The notes beneath the pieces are model-generated. The model worked only from the letters and a program-made list of their open reading frames with translations, was not told the origin of the DNA and did not search any database. From positions 62,001-126,000 of the forward strand of contig MCFL01000041.1 in NCBI GenBank assembly GCA_002102555.1: DNA of 64,000 bases, in the 5' to 3' direction. Both the position numbers and the translations under genes were made by a program. Source of the DNA: Catenaria anguillulae PL171. Lineage: Eukaryota > Blastocladiomycota > Blastocladiomycetes > Blastocladiales > Catenariaceae. Of this stretch, positions 9,560 to 22,450 are shown piece by piece; position 1 is the stretch's first letter; the number at the start of each line of letters is the position of its first letter.

Positions 9560-11987
9560 ATGGACCCGACCTCCCCCGAGCCTTCCGCTTCCGCCGTCAC
9601 CGTCAGCACGCGGTCTTTGCGCCGCTCTCTGACCACGGACGATACCGCCAACGCCAACGCCAACACCAACACCAACACCAACACCAACACAGACAACATG
9701 CCCTCCCTGCAGTCGGATACGGATACGGCCGCTTCCTCGTCGGCGTCGCTTGACAGCACTCACCCACCCGCACCTGCAGCGCATGCTTCAACCGTCTCGG
9801 CGACACCGCAGCCCGTGCCACAGACCCCAGCGCCGCTTCCTTTGCCTCGCATCAAACTCAAGCTGTCTTCCTTTGCCCCGCCAACAAGTCCGGGGGCCGC
9901 CAACGCTTCACCCGCGGGCACCACAGCAACGGCGTCCTCGTCCACCTCGTCGCTGTCGACTTCGGCTTCGTCTGCGTCTGCATCGTCTGCCAATTCTCGC
10001 CGTTCTACCCGGTTGTCTTCGTCGGCGTCCTCGTCCACATCCTCGATCCACTCCAACCCGCTAACCACGGAGACAGCATTAGCTACACGCTCCACCCGCT
10101 CCTCTGCCTCTGCCTCCGCTTCCTCTTTGCCCCAACCCCCAGTCTCTCCAAACCCGCTCGTTCCCACCTCAGACGCCTACCAACGACACCAACAAGATGC
10201 TGCCGCCGCCAACGACACTGATCCGCCCGCATCCAAGCGCCGCAAATCCTCTTCTGCCTCAACAACACGCTCATCTGCACGCAAAGCAGCAGCAGCAGCA
10301 GCGGCTGCAGCGGCTGCAGCGGCGGCCGCAACTGGTTCCCAGTCCCCTTCCCTCGTTGGAGACGAGCCCGTGCCCACGACCGAGCACTTGACGTCGCCGC
10401 TCACATCGTCGGAGCCCGACTATTTGCCTGCACCTGCACCTGCACCTGCACCGGGATCAACACGCAGGAGTGCACGTGCGGCTGCGGCTGCCGCACCCGT
10501 TTCGTACACGGATCCCTTGACCTCTTCTTCGCCCGTGCCCGCGCCCACGCCAAGTACTCGAGCGACGCGCCGGGCAACTGCGGCCGCAACACCCGCCAAG
10601 GCTCGAACGCGTCGATCCACCTCCCGGCTCCTTGTCACACAGCCCGAGCAAGACGACCAAGAGCAAGAGGAGGATAAGGACGAGCTCGAACTCGACGAAT
10701 TGGCCGACGACGACCAGCCCTTGGACACGAGCCTCGCGTCCCCACCCCCCGTACCTACTCGCAAACGCACACGGGCGTCGCGTTCGAGCGTGCGTGTGCA
10801 ACCGCAACATGCCGTGGTCGAGGATGCCATGGACGTGGACACGGATGCGCTCATGCACCACTACCAAGACGAGGTGGAGCCCGAGCCCGAGCAAGAGTTT
10901 GAGCACGATGGCATGGACGTGGATATGCCGCCGCCGCCTCTGCCGCCCACAAAGCCTGCTAAGGGGAAAGGTAAAGCAAAGGCCAAGGCATCTGCATCCA
11001 AATCCAAATCCAAATCGTCCTCGTCGTCGTCCAAGAAATCCAAGAAATCCACTTCTTTGCTCGCTCACGAACTACACGCCTCCGGTGCGCAACCGCAAGA
11101 CGACATGGATTTGGATGCCGGTGCCTTGGCCGAGTACACGCCCGAGGTTGGCGAGAATGACGACGATGAAGGCGTCAAGATTGAAGGTGTGCTTGAGGGC
11201 GAAGAGGATATGGACGAGGAAGAGTTTTTGCAGCATTTGATGCAGGAGCAAATGGCGGCCAACAAGGGCACATCGCGCCGGGATCGCGCGGCCAGGGCAG
11301 GGAGTGAGGGGCCCTCGGCAGAGTATGGCGCGGATGCCTTGGATGGTACATGCGTTTTTTTTTTTTCCAACTTGTCATTGATCTTAATGCTGTCACTGTG
11401 AAACATGTTACTGACACCTATCTGATGCAGCACTCATTGCCTCGCGATCCAAACGACCCATTGCTAAATTCACCGACGAGGAACGCGCGCTGAAATCGGC
11501 CGAGCAAAACCGGCGCCGCGAACTGCTCAAGCAACAGCGCATCGAGGACGCAAAGGATGCCACCATTTCGCGACTGCTGAAAAAGCAAGCGTCCAAAAAG
11601 ACCCGGTCCGAGCAGGCCGACGAGCGTCGCGCAGAGTTGCTCGCACAGGCCGAAAGGGAGCGCGCGCTCGCGTCCATTCGGTATGTGGAGAACAAGCGCC
11701 TTGGCAAGGTGGTGGCGTTGCCCAAGGGCATGGACTTGGCGGAGGTGTTCCCAGCGATGGGCAAGGCCGCGGGATTGGCGGCGCGGCACAGTGAGTTGGG
11801 GGTTGCGGCGTGTGAGCGGGACGGGTGTGCGGAAAAGTGCAAGTATCGGTTCAAGGTGCCTGGCGCCAATGGCGGTGAGGGAGAAGGAGAGCAGGGCAAG
11901 GTCAAGAGAGCGTGTAGTTTGGCATGCTACAAGGCAGTCATGCAGGTGGAGCAGGAGCAAACGCAAACGAGGATGGATGTCTGTTAG
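9560..11987 (+). CDS. INO80 complex subunit B / Ies2-like (PAPA-1 plus HIT-type zinc finger)
   Basis: Probable subunit of the INO80 chromatin remodeler, acting in the nucleus. Exons 9560-11345 and 11431-11987 (85-nt intron with a T tract) give 780 residues. The first ~550 residues are disordered: Ser/Ala-rich, an Asn-Thr run from a CACCAA tandem repeat at about 9645-9690, a 17-residue poly-Ala tract and acidic blocks. The C-terminal exon carries the PAPA-1-like region: RPIAKFTDEERALKSAEQ, ISRLLKKQASKK and a coiled basic stretch. It ends in a HIT-like finger with CERDGC and CSLACYK. That domain order matches INO80B of animals and Ies2 of fungi. The disordered part is much longer than in yeast. 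Confidence 0.8.
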
Positions 11988-12425
11988 GTGGGTGCATTTG
12001 ATTTTGTGTCTTTTTGTGTCGCGCAACACCATCTTACCTCACAACCCTTCTTTCTTGGTGGTTGCCACTTGCACGAACGACTGAGAGTTTGCTAGAAATG
12101 GTTTGAAATAGTGTTTCCAGGCACCTTTGCATTCGAATCTCTGCGATGACATTGAACGATGATAGCGTCGCAGCTCAACCATGTTGCACCCAACCTCTGC
12201 TGGCCAGGACCATGATGGCTCCCAGGATTGGCGTCGAAACGAACTGACTGACCCAGCCCGAGCACGCAGCAACCACAAATACATAATTAAGAGCAATACG
12301 AGTCAAACATACCATGGACAGTCGCAAGTAAATCACTGCTGGCATTTCACTCAGCGGCACATTTCTTGAGCCGTCCCCCAAAAGACACCGCCATCAACGA
12401 TCATCGCGCCACACTAACTTCCGAC
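11988..12425. other. Intergenic, INO80B-like to MICU
   Basis: 438 bp between tandem + genes. It holds the INO80B 3' region and MICU leader. An in-frame ATG at 12366 would extend MICU by 20 residues. I see no other gene or element. Confidence 0.4.
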
Positions 12426-14175
12426 ATGTCTGCCTCCCATTTTGCACAAGCTGCCGCCGGCTCAGGCCTCTACGCCCGCCGGTTCGGCGTCACGCTCATC
12501 TCTGCGGCACTCGGCGTTGGCCTCGTCGTGGCCCCAACTGCGTACCTGGCAAGACCAGTCACGGACGGCACAGGCTCGGCATCATCGTCGGCGTCAGCGT
12601 CGCGACTCAATCTTGGCAAGGTTGTTTGCCCTCTCATTGTCACGTCCACTGCAGCTCACCATGATGCTGACGCAATTCGAGCGGGACATGTAGATGTTTG
12701 AAGACTGGAAGCAGCGCAAAATTGGGCATTACGAGAACCGGATACGGTCCTACAGTCACCCGTACAAGGTGTTTCAATACTTTGCTTCAAAGGTATTGTT
12801 CATTTTACCCCTTTATCATTGACCAGTTGGTGATCTTGGGGTGGCTCACTCGGTTCATCTCGTCTCGGGCCGCGTCGATTACAGAGCAAAAACGGTGAAG
12901 ACTACATGACCCCGGACGACTTCATTCGCAGCTTGCAGCCATACATTGAGCTTCAAGACGGCGTCGAGGTGGATCATCGGTACCGACGTATGAAGACGCA
13001 AACTGCCGTGCAGTTCTTCAAGCTGGCTGACGTGGATGGTGACGGGTTGATTGATTTCAACGAGTACATGATCTTTGCCTCGCTGCTCATGAGTATGTCA
13101 GCCCCCCGTATCGTTTCCTTCCATGATTTCGACAAAGTCCGGCGCTCACAATATTGCGACACGTTTAGTCCCGGAACAACACTTTGAACTGGCCTTCCGC
13201 GCGCTCGACTCTGACGGCAACGGGTTCCTGACCAACCGCGAATTCACCAAACTGCTCGATGCCGAAACCGACGCCACCACCTACTTTTCCCGCCTGGGCC
13301 GCCGCGAGCACGACTCTGTGGGCGTGCGCCAGTGCCACGGCATGATGCGCTTGTTTTTTGGGCCCGACGGCCGCCGGTCCCTGCACCGGCTCGAGTTTAT
13401 TGGGTTCATGAAGCGGTTGCGCCACGAGGTACTCAAGCTTGAGTTTTATCACTTGCCCGTGGATGTCATGACAGATACGATTGGCGTACATGAGATGGCG
13501 GCGCTGTTGGTTGGGTATGCAGAGTTGCCCATTGTCCAAGAGTGTACGAGGCGGTTGAGGTCGTTGCCGGAGTATCATGAGCGGGTTTCGTTTGATGAGT
13601 TTGTCGACTTAGATGATATGGTAGCGAGGTTGGACGAGGTTGGCAGGGCGATCCGGTTGGGCATGCAGGTCATGGCCAAGGACGAGAGGTCCATGGCAGA
13701 TGCTGGGGAATCAGGGCCCGTTTACGTGACTCGAGGTACACAGTGGCTGGTTATTCAATTTCGCTATCCCTTGACACTCATACTTTGATCCGGTTTGGGA
13801 TCCACAGACCAACTTTCGACTGCGATCAAGGCAGCAACTGGTCATTCAGTCAAGCACGATGTCATTGACGCCTTGTTCCATCTCCTCAAATCGGATGGTA
13901 TGAAGCACGTCCAAACCCATTCCCAACATGCTAAACTGACTCTTTATCTTGACCTCACAGACGCCGGAGACAAAATCGATTTCGGCACATTGTGCCACGT
14001 TGTGGGCCATCGCACGACCATGGGTCTTGATACTGTACGCCTCACTATGCCCGCTTTCTCTCTTCCGACCAATGTTCAAAGGGCTGACATGTTTCCATCT
14101 CAGCCACGAGACCTCGGGTTTACTCGCTGGCTTTCGTACATTGCAGACTGTACACGCACAATCTTGTTTGCTTGA
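12426..14175 (+). CDS. MICU-family EF-hand regulator of the mitochondrial calcium uniporter
   Basis: MICU proteins sit in the mitochondrial intermembrane space and gate the MCU channel by Ca2+ binding. Seven exons: 12426-12620, 12694-12792, 12885-13092, 13169-13735, 13808-13897, 13961-14034 and 14104-14175, giving 434 residues in an intact frame. The N-terminus has a short basic segment and one hydrophobic stretch at about residues 20-40, as expected for targeting and anchoring. Family hallmarks are YENRIRSYSHPYKVFQYFAS, then MTPDDFIRSL, and the C-terminal PRDLGFTRWL block. EF-hand loops are DVDGDGLIDFNE at ~148-159 and DSDGNGFLTNRE at ~182-193. A third loop near the C-terminus (DDAGDKIDFGTL) lacks the last Glu and looks degenerate. 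The MICU1/2/3 subtype is not resolved. No MCU or EMRE gene lies in the window. Confidence 0.9.
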
Positions 14176-15447
14176 CGGTTCGGAGATGGAAATACATACA
14201 GTATTGTCGATTCACATGACCTAGCGATACTCATTTGGGGCGCTGCCTCTGGGCTGGCTGCTGTTCCTGATCCGACTCGGCTGGAGCTGGCTGTGATGTA
14301 TGGTAGGCAGTGTTCGGAATCAACCGCCTCAGAGGCCATGGCGATCGGCCTTGTAAGTCCAGTCTACTTTTCAAGCGCTATTGACTGCGAGATGTGCATT
14401 GCCGGTCGCCTAAAGTTGCCGTGTTGTTGAAGGCACTGTGCGAGCTCGCGTGTCCATGAGAACATTGGGGCAAGCCCAGTGGTATATTGTGCTGCTTCCA
14501 CGCGAGCAAAAGAATTATGCATGCAGCCCCTGAAAGACAGCCGTTCCCACACTTGAAAGGCTAACACGCGCAAATTCGTGACCGGATTGAATATTCGAAC
14601 TTGAAAGGACTTGAACTCGCACTCGCACTCGCATTTGCACTCGAACCACTCGGTCGAACCCAAAGGCCAAAAGAATGGGAAAGCATGGGAAGGATGCAAA
14701 CGCCTGCAAACACACGCCACGCGACGACAGGAAAAGTGGAAAGGGATACGGGCCTGTTCGGTGTGGAAAATGCAAATGCCGAGGCTGATGGCGGACAATG
14801 CGGCGAGATTCAGAGAGAGGGAGAGTGCTCGCTGGGTGCTGGTGGGGATGGTGGGACGAAGCCTTAAAGTGAGTCACTCCGTGACAAAGCACGACGGTAA
14901 AAATAGAAGGCGGCAGGAAGAGTCTGGAACAGAAGCGAGGCGCAGCGTTCTGCAGATCCAGAAGCTAGCCAAAGCCAGTCGAACCATCCAAGGACCGAGC
15001 ACAAGCAAAGGCCAACATTACGTATTTGTACGTATTCAGTCATGAATGACGCTCCAAGAATTCCACTATTGATTGCCATACCGCCACCCAGAGCAACACC
15101 CGCGCCTCCACCCACTCCAATCTCGCACCGGACCACCACGTGCCCACTGCCCGCCGTTTCCACTTGCCTGTGCTCTCGAGCTTGAGCAAGCCGCTCATTC
15201 GTCCCCCAACCCACTCGCCGCCCAAAGTCGTCACTGCCCAACCGCACCAGCGATATCATCAGCAGGCCCAGACTTGGTGAGAGTCCTTGCTTGACGGAAG
15301 TCTGTTTCTCATCTATTCCACGTTCCACCGAAACAGCGCAGTCCGTTACCCAATCCCTGACTGAAGAGCGTCCGAGCAGCCTGGATCCGTCAGTATCCAT
15401 CATCTTCAGCATCGTCATCTCATCATCGACTCGCTCGTTCATTCACC
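14176..15447. other. Intergenic, MICU to P4-ATPase
   Basis: 1.27 kb without a gene I can support. A 46-codon open stretch at about 14218-14354 ends at GTAAGT and might be an exon, but nothing upstream or downstream joins it and it matches no family I know. Positions 14600-14645 are a loose GCACTC repeat. The last 150 bp are pyrimidine-rich and probably the ATPase leader. Confidence 0.4.
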
Positions 15448-18400
15448 ATGAACAAGCCCACTTCGTCCGAACCTCCACAAGCAGACTCGCATCCTCTGTC
15501 CGATGGCGCTACCTCGGACACGCTTGCGTCTGCTTCAACGACACCGCCCACACTCGCTACGGTCACCACCACCCACTCCACCACCGCTGCCGCAGCAACA
15601 ACAGCAACAACAACTACCTCCCGATCCAACTCAAAATGGACCTCACGCTTCACTTCCCCTCGCTTCTCTCATCAATCCTTCCTTCGCCGCTTTGCCCCGA
15701 TCCCTGAGGGCCTCCGGCTCCCCATGAAGGGCCGGCGCAACTCGGAAAAGGATCCCATTCACGCCATGGTTGACGACGACGAGGAGGATGTTGATGAGCA
15801 GGGGAATCCTGTAAGGCGAGGATCGCGGAGTCATGGCGGATCAGCCTCGGCCAAGGCGCCGTCACATCGTGCAGCGCCGCCACCACCGGCTCCACATCGC
15901 CGCGTATACATCAATGCATGGCCACGACCGCATTCAGCCGATGCAAAGATGGTGTTTCCGTCCAATGAGATTAGAACGACAAAGTATACGCTCTTGTCGT
16001 TCTTCCCGAGGAACTTGGCTGAACAGTTTCGGTACGTTGGCATCAATACGGTGCGGTGTAATACAGATGGCTGATATTGATTATTGTCTAGTCGTGTGGC
16101 AAACTCCTACTTTTTGCTCATGGTGGTGCTCCAATTCATTCCCATTCTCGAAGTGGCTGATCCATCCTTTGCCGCCCTTCCTATTGTCTTCATTGTGGCT
16201 GCGACCGCCATGAAAGGCACGCTTTCCATCCCAGCTCGCACCCGCAAGCATTGCGCTTACTGACCCTTTACGTTTTACAGATGGCCTCGAAGACTTTCGC
16301 CGACGCATTCAAGACAAGCGGCTCAACGAAGAACTCGCCGTGACTCTGACCAACTGGTCCAACGTGAACCGCCCTCGCTTCACCTGGCGCGACCGCCTCC
16401 GTGCCACGCTTCCGCGCCTCCCCCGCCTTCGTCGCGTCTCTTCACTCTTCAATACGCCGTCAACCACCGCCGCACACAAGACACATCCGACCGCCGACGA
16501 CGAAGACGATATTCTCGCCACTCCAGCGCCCGCGCTCGGCCCTTTACCACCGCCGCCCGCGCAGGCGCCCGTGTGGCAGACGTGCAAGTGGAAGGACGTT
16601 CACGTTGGCGACATGGTGCTGTTGCGCAACAATGACTCGATTCCCGCCGACGTGGTGATTCTGGCCACGTCCGAGATGGACAACATGTGCTATGTCGAGA
16701 CCAAGTCGCTCGATGGCGAAACTAATCTCAAGATTCGCCGTGGGCCCACAGAAATGGCTTGGGTCAGGACACCCGAGGATGTGGCAAAGGTCCAGGGCGT
16801 GGTCCAGTGCGACGCGCCTAACCCGGCTTTGTACAAGTTTCAGGGCACGCTTGTTGTGAGGAGAGTTGTTGGCGGCGAGTCGGAGCGGGCCGAAGGCCAA
16901 ATGGACAGGGTCGCACCCGTGCCGGCGGTCCAGCAAGGGGACGCGATCGCGAGACCCGAGCGAATTGCCGCAGATGTGAATGGGGCCGAGTTGCCGCCGA
17001 GTGCCGATACGTTGATTGATATGGTTGCCCCGTCGACGCCAACTACCAACAACAGCGATCCGCATCGCATGCCCTTGCCGCCATCCACCGACAAACCCGA
17101 TCCAGCCGAGCACGAAATGGTTGGTGACGACAGCGGCGAGGAGGAAGAAGCACAGTTTTTGCGGATCCCATTGACCATGAACTCTGTGTTGTTGCGCGGG
17201 TGCGTGGTGCGCAATTCCGAGTGGGTCATTGGATTGGTGCTCTACACTGGGCCCGAATCCAAGATCCAGCTCAATGCCGGCATCACGCCGTCCAAGCGAA
17301 CAAGGATCGAGAAGCAGATGAACCCTCAAGTGGTATTGAATTTCCTCATCTTGTTCGCAATGTGCTTGGTGTGCGGTATCACGCACATTTTGTACTTTGC
17401 GGCATTCAATTTCGAGAATGCCCCGTTTGCGTTGGAGCCGTACAATCGGGATGTGACGGGCGGGTTGTATGTTGGCATCATCACATTCCTGTACGTTTGC
17501 TTTATCGTCTTCGTCTTTTTGCGTTGGTCGGACGATTTAGCTGACCTTCCACTTGTTCGTTGACAATCAGGACGTGCGTCATCATCTTCCAAAACCTCGT
17601 TCCCATCTCGCTCTACGTCACTGTCGAAATTGTCAAGTCGGCTCAAGCCTACTTTATCCACTGCGACGAAACCATGTACGATGAGGACCTTGACCGTCCC
17701 TGCTCGGTGCGCACGTGGAACTTGTCTGACGACCTGGGCCAAATCGAGTACATCTTCTCGGACAAGACGGGCACGCTCACGCGCAACATTATGGAACTTC
17801 GCAAATGCTCAATTGCCGGCGTGGTGTATGGAGATGCATTTGCCAAGGCCGATGAGGCGACACAAGTCGAAATGTTGACCGATTTCCAAACACGTGTTCG
17901 CGCACTGGACAAGAGCGAAACGCGAACTGTATCGACCAAACCCACCACGTTTGTGGATTCGGACGTTTTGCCGCACTTGACCCACGAACGGTCCAAGGAA
18001 CGATCCTTCTTCCTGCTACTCGCCCTTTGTCACACGGTCTTGCCCGAAAAGGTGACGGACGCCGACAAGAACGAAACCACCATCACGTACAAGGCGCAGT
18101 CACCCGACGAAGAAGCACTCGTCACGGCCGCCCAGTCGCTCGGCATCACCTTCCTCAACCGATCACAGTCAAACATGGTCGTGAGCGTGTTGGGCGAAAT
18201 CAAGGTGTACGATGTGCTCGAGATCCTCGAGTTTACCTCGGCGCGCAAGCGCATGTCGGTTGTTGTGCGCGACCCGGATCTAGGCATTTGCGTACTGACC
18301 AAGGGTGCTGATTCCGTTATTTTCGAGCGCATGGCGGCGGGGCAACACGAGTTGCGCAAGACGACGCTCGACCAGTTGCAGTGGTTTGCCAACGACGGAC

Positions 18401-20643
18401 TGCGCACGCTGTGCATTGCGTACCGACGGGTCGACGAGAGCGTGTTTGCGCAGTGGCACAAGCGGTACCAGGAGGCGAGTTTGCTGGCCGTAGGCCGCGA
18501 GGAGGCCATGGATTTGGTCGCCGATGATTTGGAGCAGCAGCTCGTGCTCATGGGCGCCACAGCCATCGAGGACAAGCTGCAGGACCAGGTTCCAGAGACG
18601 ATTGAAAAGTTGATTTCCGCGGGCATCAAGGTGTGGGTCTTGACGGGCGACAAGGTCGAGACGGCCATCACGGTTGGGTTTTCGTGCAACTTGCTCGAGC
18701 GCGACATGACCATGATTGTGATTCAGGGCGATGATTACAAGAGTACTCGGCGGCAGCTGCAGCAGTCTTTGGCCACGTTGCTCGAGGATGACGACGTACC
18801 ACCACCGGCGACGGCGGCTGATGGGTTGAGCAGAGAAGAGGATGTGAATGAGGACGAGCCACTCGTGCGAGGCGGGACTGTGTTCGGTGCTGGCACAACA
18901 ACATCAAGTCCAGTTGACGCCAAGGGTCATTTGACACCGCCGCAATCCGGGTCATTACCACGCCCGGGGTCGCAGCTGTCGAGCTCGTCAGCGGCGGGTG
19001 GGGTAGGTGCGAATGCATCATCTTCTGAATCAACCACCTCGCGGTCCCGTGGTCGCACACGGTATGCCCTCGTGATTGACGGCAGCTCGCTCAAATATGC
19101 GCTCGAAAAGGAGAACCGCCTCTTGTTCCTCGAGGTTGGGTGTCGGTGCATTTCCGTGATTTGTTGCCGTGTCAGTCCGTTGCAAAAGGCGCAAGTGGTT
19201 GCTCTCGTCCGCAAAGAGCTGGACTGCTTATCGCTCTCCATTGGTGATGGAGCCAACGATGTGTCCATGATCCAAGAAGCCAACGTCGGTATTGGAATTG
19301 CGGGTCTCGAGGGTTATCAAGCCGTCATGGCGAGCGATTACGCCATTGCCCAGTTTAAGTATCTCCAACAACTGCTCTTGATCCACGGCCGGTGGAGCTA
19401 CCGTCGAATCGCCGTCATGAACTTGACCTTCTTTTACAAGAACATCATCTGGACTTTTGTACTCTTTTGGTACCAGTTCTACTGTGGCTTCTCGGCGGGT
19501 ATCAACTACGAGTACTCGTACGTGAACTACTACAACTTGTTCTTCACGGTGCTCCCGACCATGATTCTCGGTACATTTGATCAAGATGTGCCCGCCAACC
19601 GTGCCCTTGCGTTCCCGAAACTTTACGAATCGGGCCTCAAGCAGTCACTCTACAACTCGTCCAAGTTTTGGATGTACATTTTGGACGCCCTGTACCAGTC
19701 GCTCGTGTGCTACTTTGTCGGCTACTTTTTGTACACGGATGGGGTCATGTCGTATCACGCGTGGGGCTCGGCGGGGCATTACGAGGTCGGGACCGCCATG
19801 GCCATGTACGCCATCACGACGGCCAACGTATACATTGCCCTCAACCTCAAGTCGTGGTCGTGGATCATGGCCGTGGGCGTACCGCTCAATTTGGTGCTGT
19901 TTCCCCTCTACGTCTGGGTGTATTCCATCTATTCCGCAGATTCACCGATTGCCGGTCTCGAGTTTGCGCTCTTGAGATCGCCGTCCTTTTGGTTTTCGGT
20001 CCCGCTGGCTACATTCTTGTGCGTGATTCCTCGTGTCTGCCTCGAGTACTGGCGCGTCAACTATTATCCGGCCGATGTCGAGCTCGTGCGCAAGATTCCA
20101 ATGGGCGAAGTCGCCGGCGACGTGCCATCGGCAACGGCCCACTCGGGCATTGGTCATTGGCTGCACCGACTATGGCATCACCCGTCAGTCCACGGTGAGT
20201 CTGCCGAGCATTTGCAAGACGAAGAGGTTGAACTGCGACCGCGTCCCGCTGGTGGTGCTGCCGGCCTTGGATCCTTGGCACTCGAAAACATCATGGGATC
20301 ATTGCATCAAGCCGTGGACACGGTCCGGGTTTTTGGACGGACGCAACGCGAAAGGTTTTCCAGACGCCTTGCTCCGTCGGCGCTCTCGGCACATCGCGAC
20401 CGACCTTCATTCCTCATGTACATGGGTGGCCCATCGGGCGGACCACGACCAAGGAGGCAGCCAAACACCGGCTTTGCTTTCTCTGCAGATGAGGCAGGAT
20501 TGCCGCCGTTAATTCGCAGGCGGCCAAGGGACGAGCTCACCTCGGATACCATGTCCGATTCGCATGTCGAGTTGACTCGCAGTCGAAGTCGAGCGGCCAA
20601 GGGGCCAAGGCGACAAGGACATGCACGCATGTTTTCCATGTAG
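15448..20643 (+). CDS. P4-type ATPase, phospholipid flippase (Dnf1/2-like)
   Basis: Moves phospholipids to the cytosolic leaflet using ATP, usually with a Cdc50-type partner. Exons 15448-16031, 16092-16216, 16281-17490 and 17571-20643 give 1663 residues, frame intact. Motifs in order: RVANSYFLLMVVLQFIPILE (first membrane pair); the P4 actuator motif DGETNLKIRR near residue 381; the phosphorylation motif DKTGTLT near 704; LTKGADSVIFERM in the nucleotide domain; and GDGANDVSMIQ near 1197. Several C-terminal membrane segments follow. WNLSDDLGQIEYIFSDK and the following VVYGDAFA favour the Dnf1/2 branch over Drs2. Low-complexity inserts lie at the N-terminus and in the nucleotide domain (about 18780-19060). 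The second intron, 16217-16280, uses a GC donor. Confidence 0.93.
16217..16280 (+). other. GC-AG intron in the P4-ATPase gene
   Basis: The 64-nt intron begins GCACGC after exon bases AAAG and ends TTTTACAG. Joining these sites rebuilds the conserved P4 sequence AMKDGLEDFRRR in frame. No GT donor nearby gives the needed phase. Confidence 0.8.
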
Positions 20644-22450
20644 TGTGCTTGCTGGTCAACGTTCGATAGTTTTTGTTTCTGCTTTGCTGCTACTATTCCC
20701 TCGTTTCTCTTACTCACAATTCATACAAACTACGTACCCACCAAGAGCGCGACTACCGCCTTTTGTTTCAGTTCTCTTCATTCGTTGGCTCTCCTTTTTG
20801 CATTTCGGTTCCCACCACATTATACCTTCGTGCCATCCACGGTCCTGCGACTTGACAAATCCTCTCCCTAACTCTTGTGTCTAGCACGTGTCATTTTTGT
20901 GCCGCAACTGATTGCGACCATCGTCTCCCTTTGCACTTGTCTGTTTTTCCCCCACCCAGTCTGTGGTCCAACCAAATTTATGTAGTCATTAACTTCCTTC
21001 TTTTGTGATTTGTATTCACCCCATCCCCCCCTCGTCTTGATTATGTTTCTTTCCCACGTTCTTGTCTGACTTCTGCGCATGAATATCTTTATCTTTTCCC
21101 CATTTCGCTCTGTATTCATCACGTTCACTCATCACAAGCTTGCCAATGAGATGACTCGAAGTTCACCAACATGTGAAGCTCACCAACTCAAGGACCCGTG
21201 CCTGAATGTGTGCAGGGAGCCGGCGGCAGACAGTAATCCAAAGTTGCACCGGCCAAGCCCACAATAAAAAATGAGCATACTGCAGGCTGAAGGGGCCATT
21301 TCAGCCGTCAGGAAACCTGCTGTAGTGAGTGACGACATGATTGGTATCGCCGTCCTTCTCGACGTTTCGAAATGTTCGCGAAGCGTCCTCACACGTACCT
21401 TCTGAACGGGAATTAATCCCACAACCAGCAGACAAGCATCGTAAACGACCTTGACAGCAGCCGTGCACGGTAACGTTTTAACTTGTTGCGTGCAATTCAC
21501 TGGAGAAAATATTGCCGTGATAGGCAAGTATCTTGCTATCATTCGGTTAACCCCGCCATACGGGTTAATGAACATGAGAAGGGGAGAAAACTCGTCCGCT
21601 TTGTGAGTTCAGTTGTGTAGCATTCTCTGGCCAACAAACAGCATAAAGTTCGACCCCAACTCAGGCGAATCGTGACGATGCACGGAAGAATTATTGGCCG
21701 TTGACCAAATCATAATTCGCAGGACAAGTTCCCACAGTCAATCGAATACTCTTTGCATGTTATAACTAATGCGAGTTGCGACAGCAGGAGCAGGCAGCAG
21801 AGCAGAGCCACTCGAGAGCAAAACCCAAACCCCTCTGACCTGCGATCTCCGACGTTGTTTTCCTTCCAGCAGGTGCAGGTGCGAGCTTGCGTGAACCCAA
21901 GCCAATTTTCGCATTGCTCATCCACAAGAGATCAGAGGCAGGCGCTCCTCCTCTCTCAACTTCCTACCCCACCTTTTCACTGTCCTAGTTTTATTTCTTA
22001 ATTGGACACTGTCCAGTTTAAAAGTCCCAGCCTCTGCGAGCAAAAGCCATTATCAGTCATCCAGCATCCTTTTCATTCTGGTATGTTTCGCTGCCTTCTC
22101 ACTCCTTCGATTTCTTGGCCAGACATCCACGCCCTTCCCTTCCTGCGATGTTGCCGCCGCTCTTGCCCCCTGGGGTGCCCTGCGCGATTCCACCCTCCTT
22201 CACTTAGCCAGTTTTTTTTTTTTTTTTTTTTTTTTCTATCATCACTTATGTGAGGATTGCCATCACATCGACGCACTCGCATTTTCTTACCCGCTCTTTG
22301 AATCACCCTTTTGGATTCGCATGATATCCTTTTCCAACGGCATGCCCGCCTTGGTATACTGACCCGGTTTATACCAATGAGTAAACGTTAACCGCCTCCC
22401 ATCTCATCTACTGTTCTTCAGACCACCCACCACCCGTGCCTTCCCTCAAC
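20644..22450. other. Long intergenic region
   Basis: 1.8 kb between two + genes. The ORFs here are short and not protein-like. It is T-rich on the + strand just after the ATPase and contains a 24-base T tract, plus an 11-bp palindrome (GGACACTGTCC at 22003-22013). Some of it is probably promoter and leader of the downstream gene. A non-coding RNA cannot be excluded. Confidence 0.4.
22212..22235 (+). repeat. T24 homopolymer
   Basis: An uninterrupted run of 24 T about 215 bp upstream of the proposed ATG of the next gene. It could be a nucleosome-excluding promoter tract. It reads as poly-A on the other strand, but no retroelement coding is nearby. Confidence 0.9.

Noticed and set aside
14866..14876. 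AP-1/Gcn4-like TGAGTCAC site
   Set aside because: A single 7-8 bp match in 64 kb is expected by chance, and no gene starts close by.
22003..22013. GGACACTGTCC palindrome as an operator
   Set aside because: One short palindrome without a partner site or a known binder.
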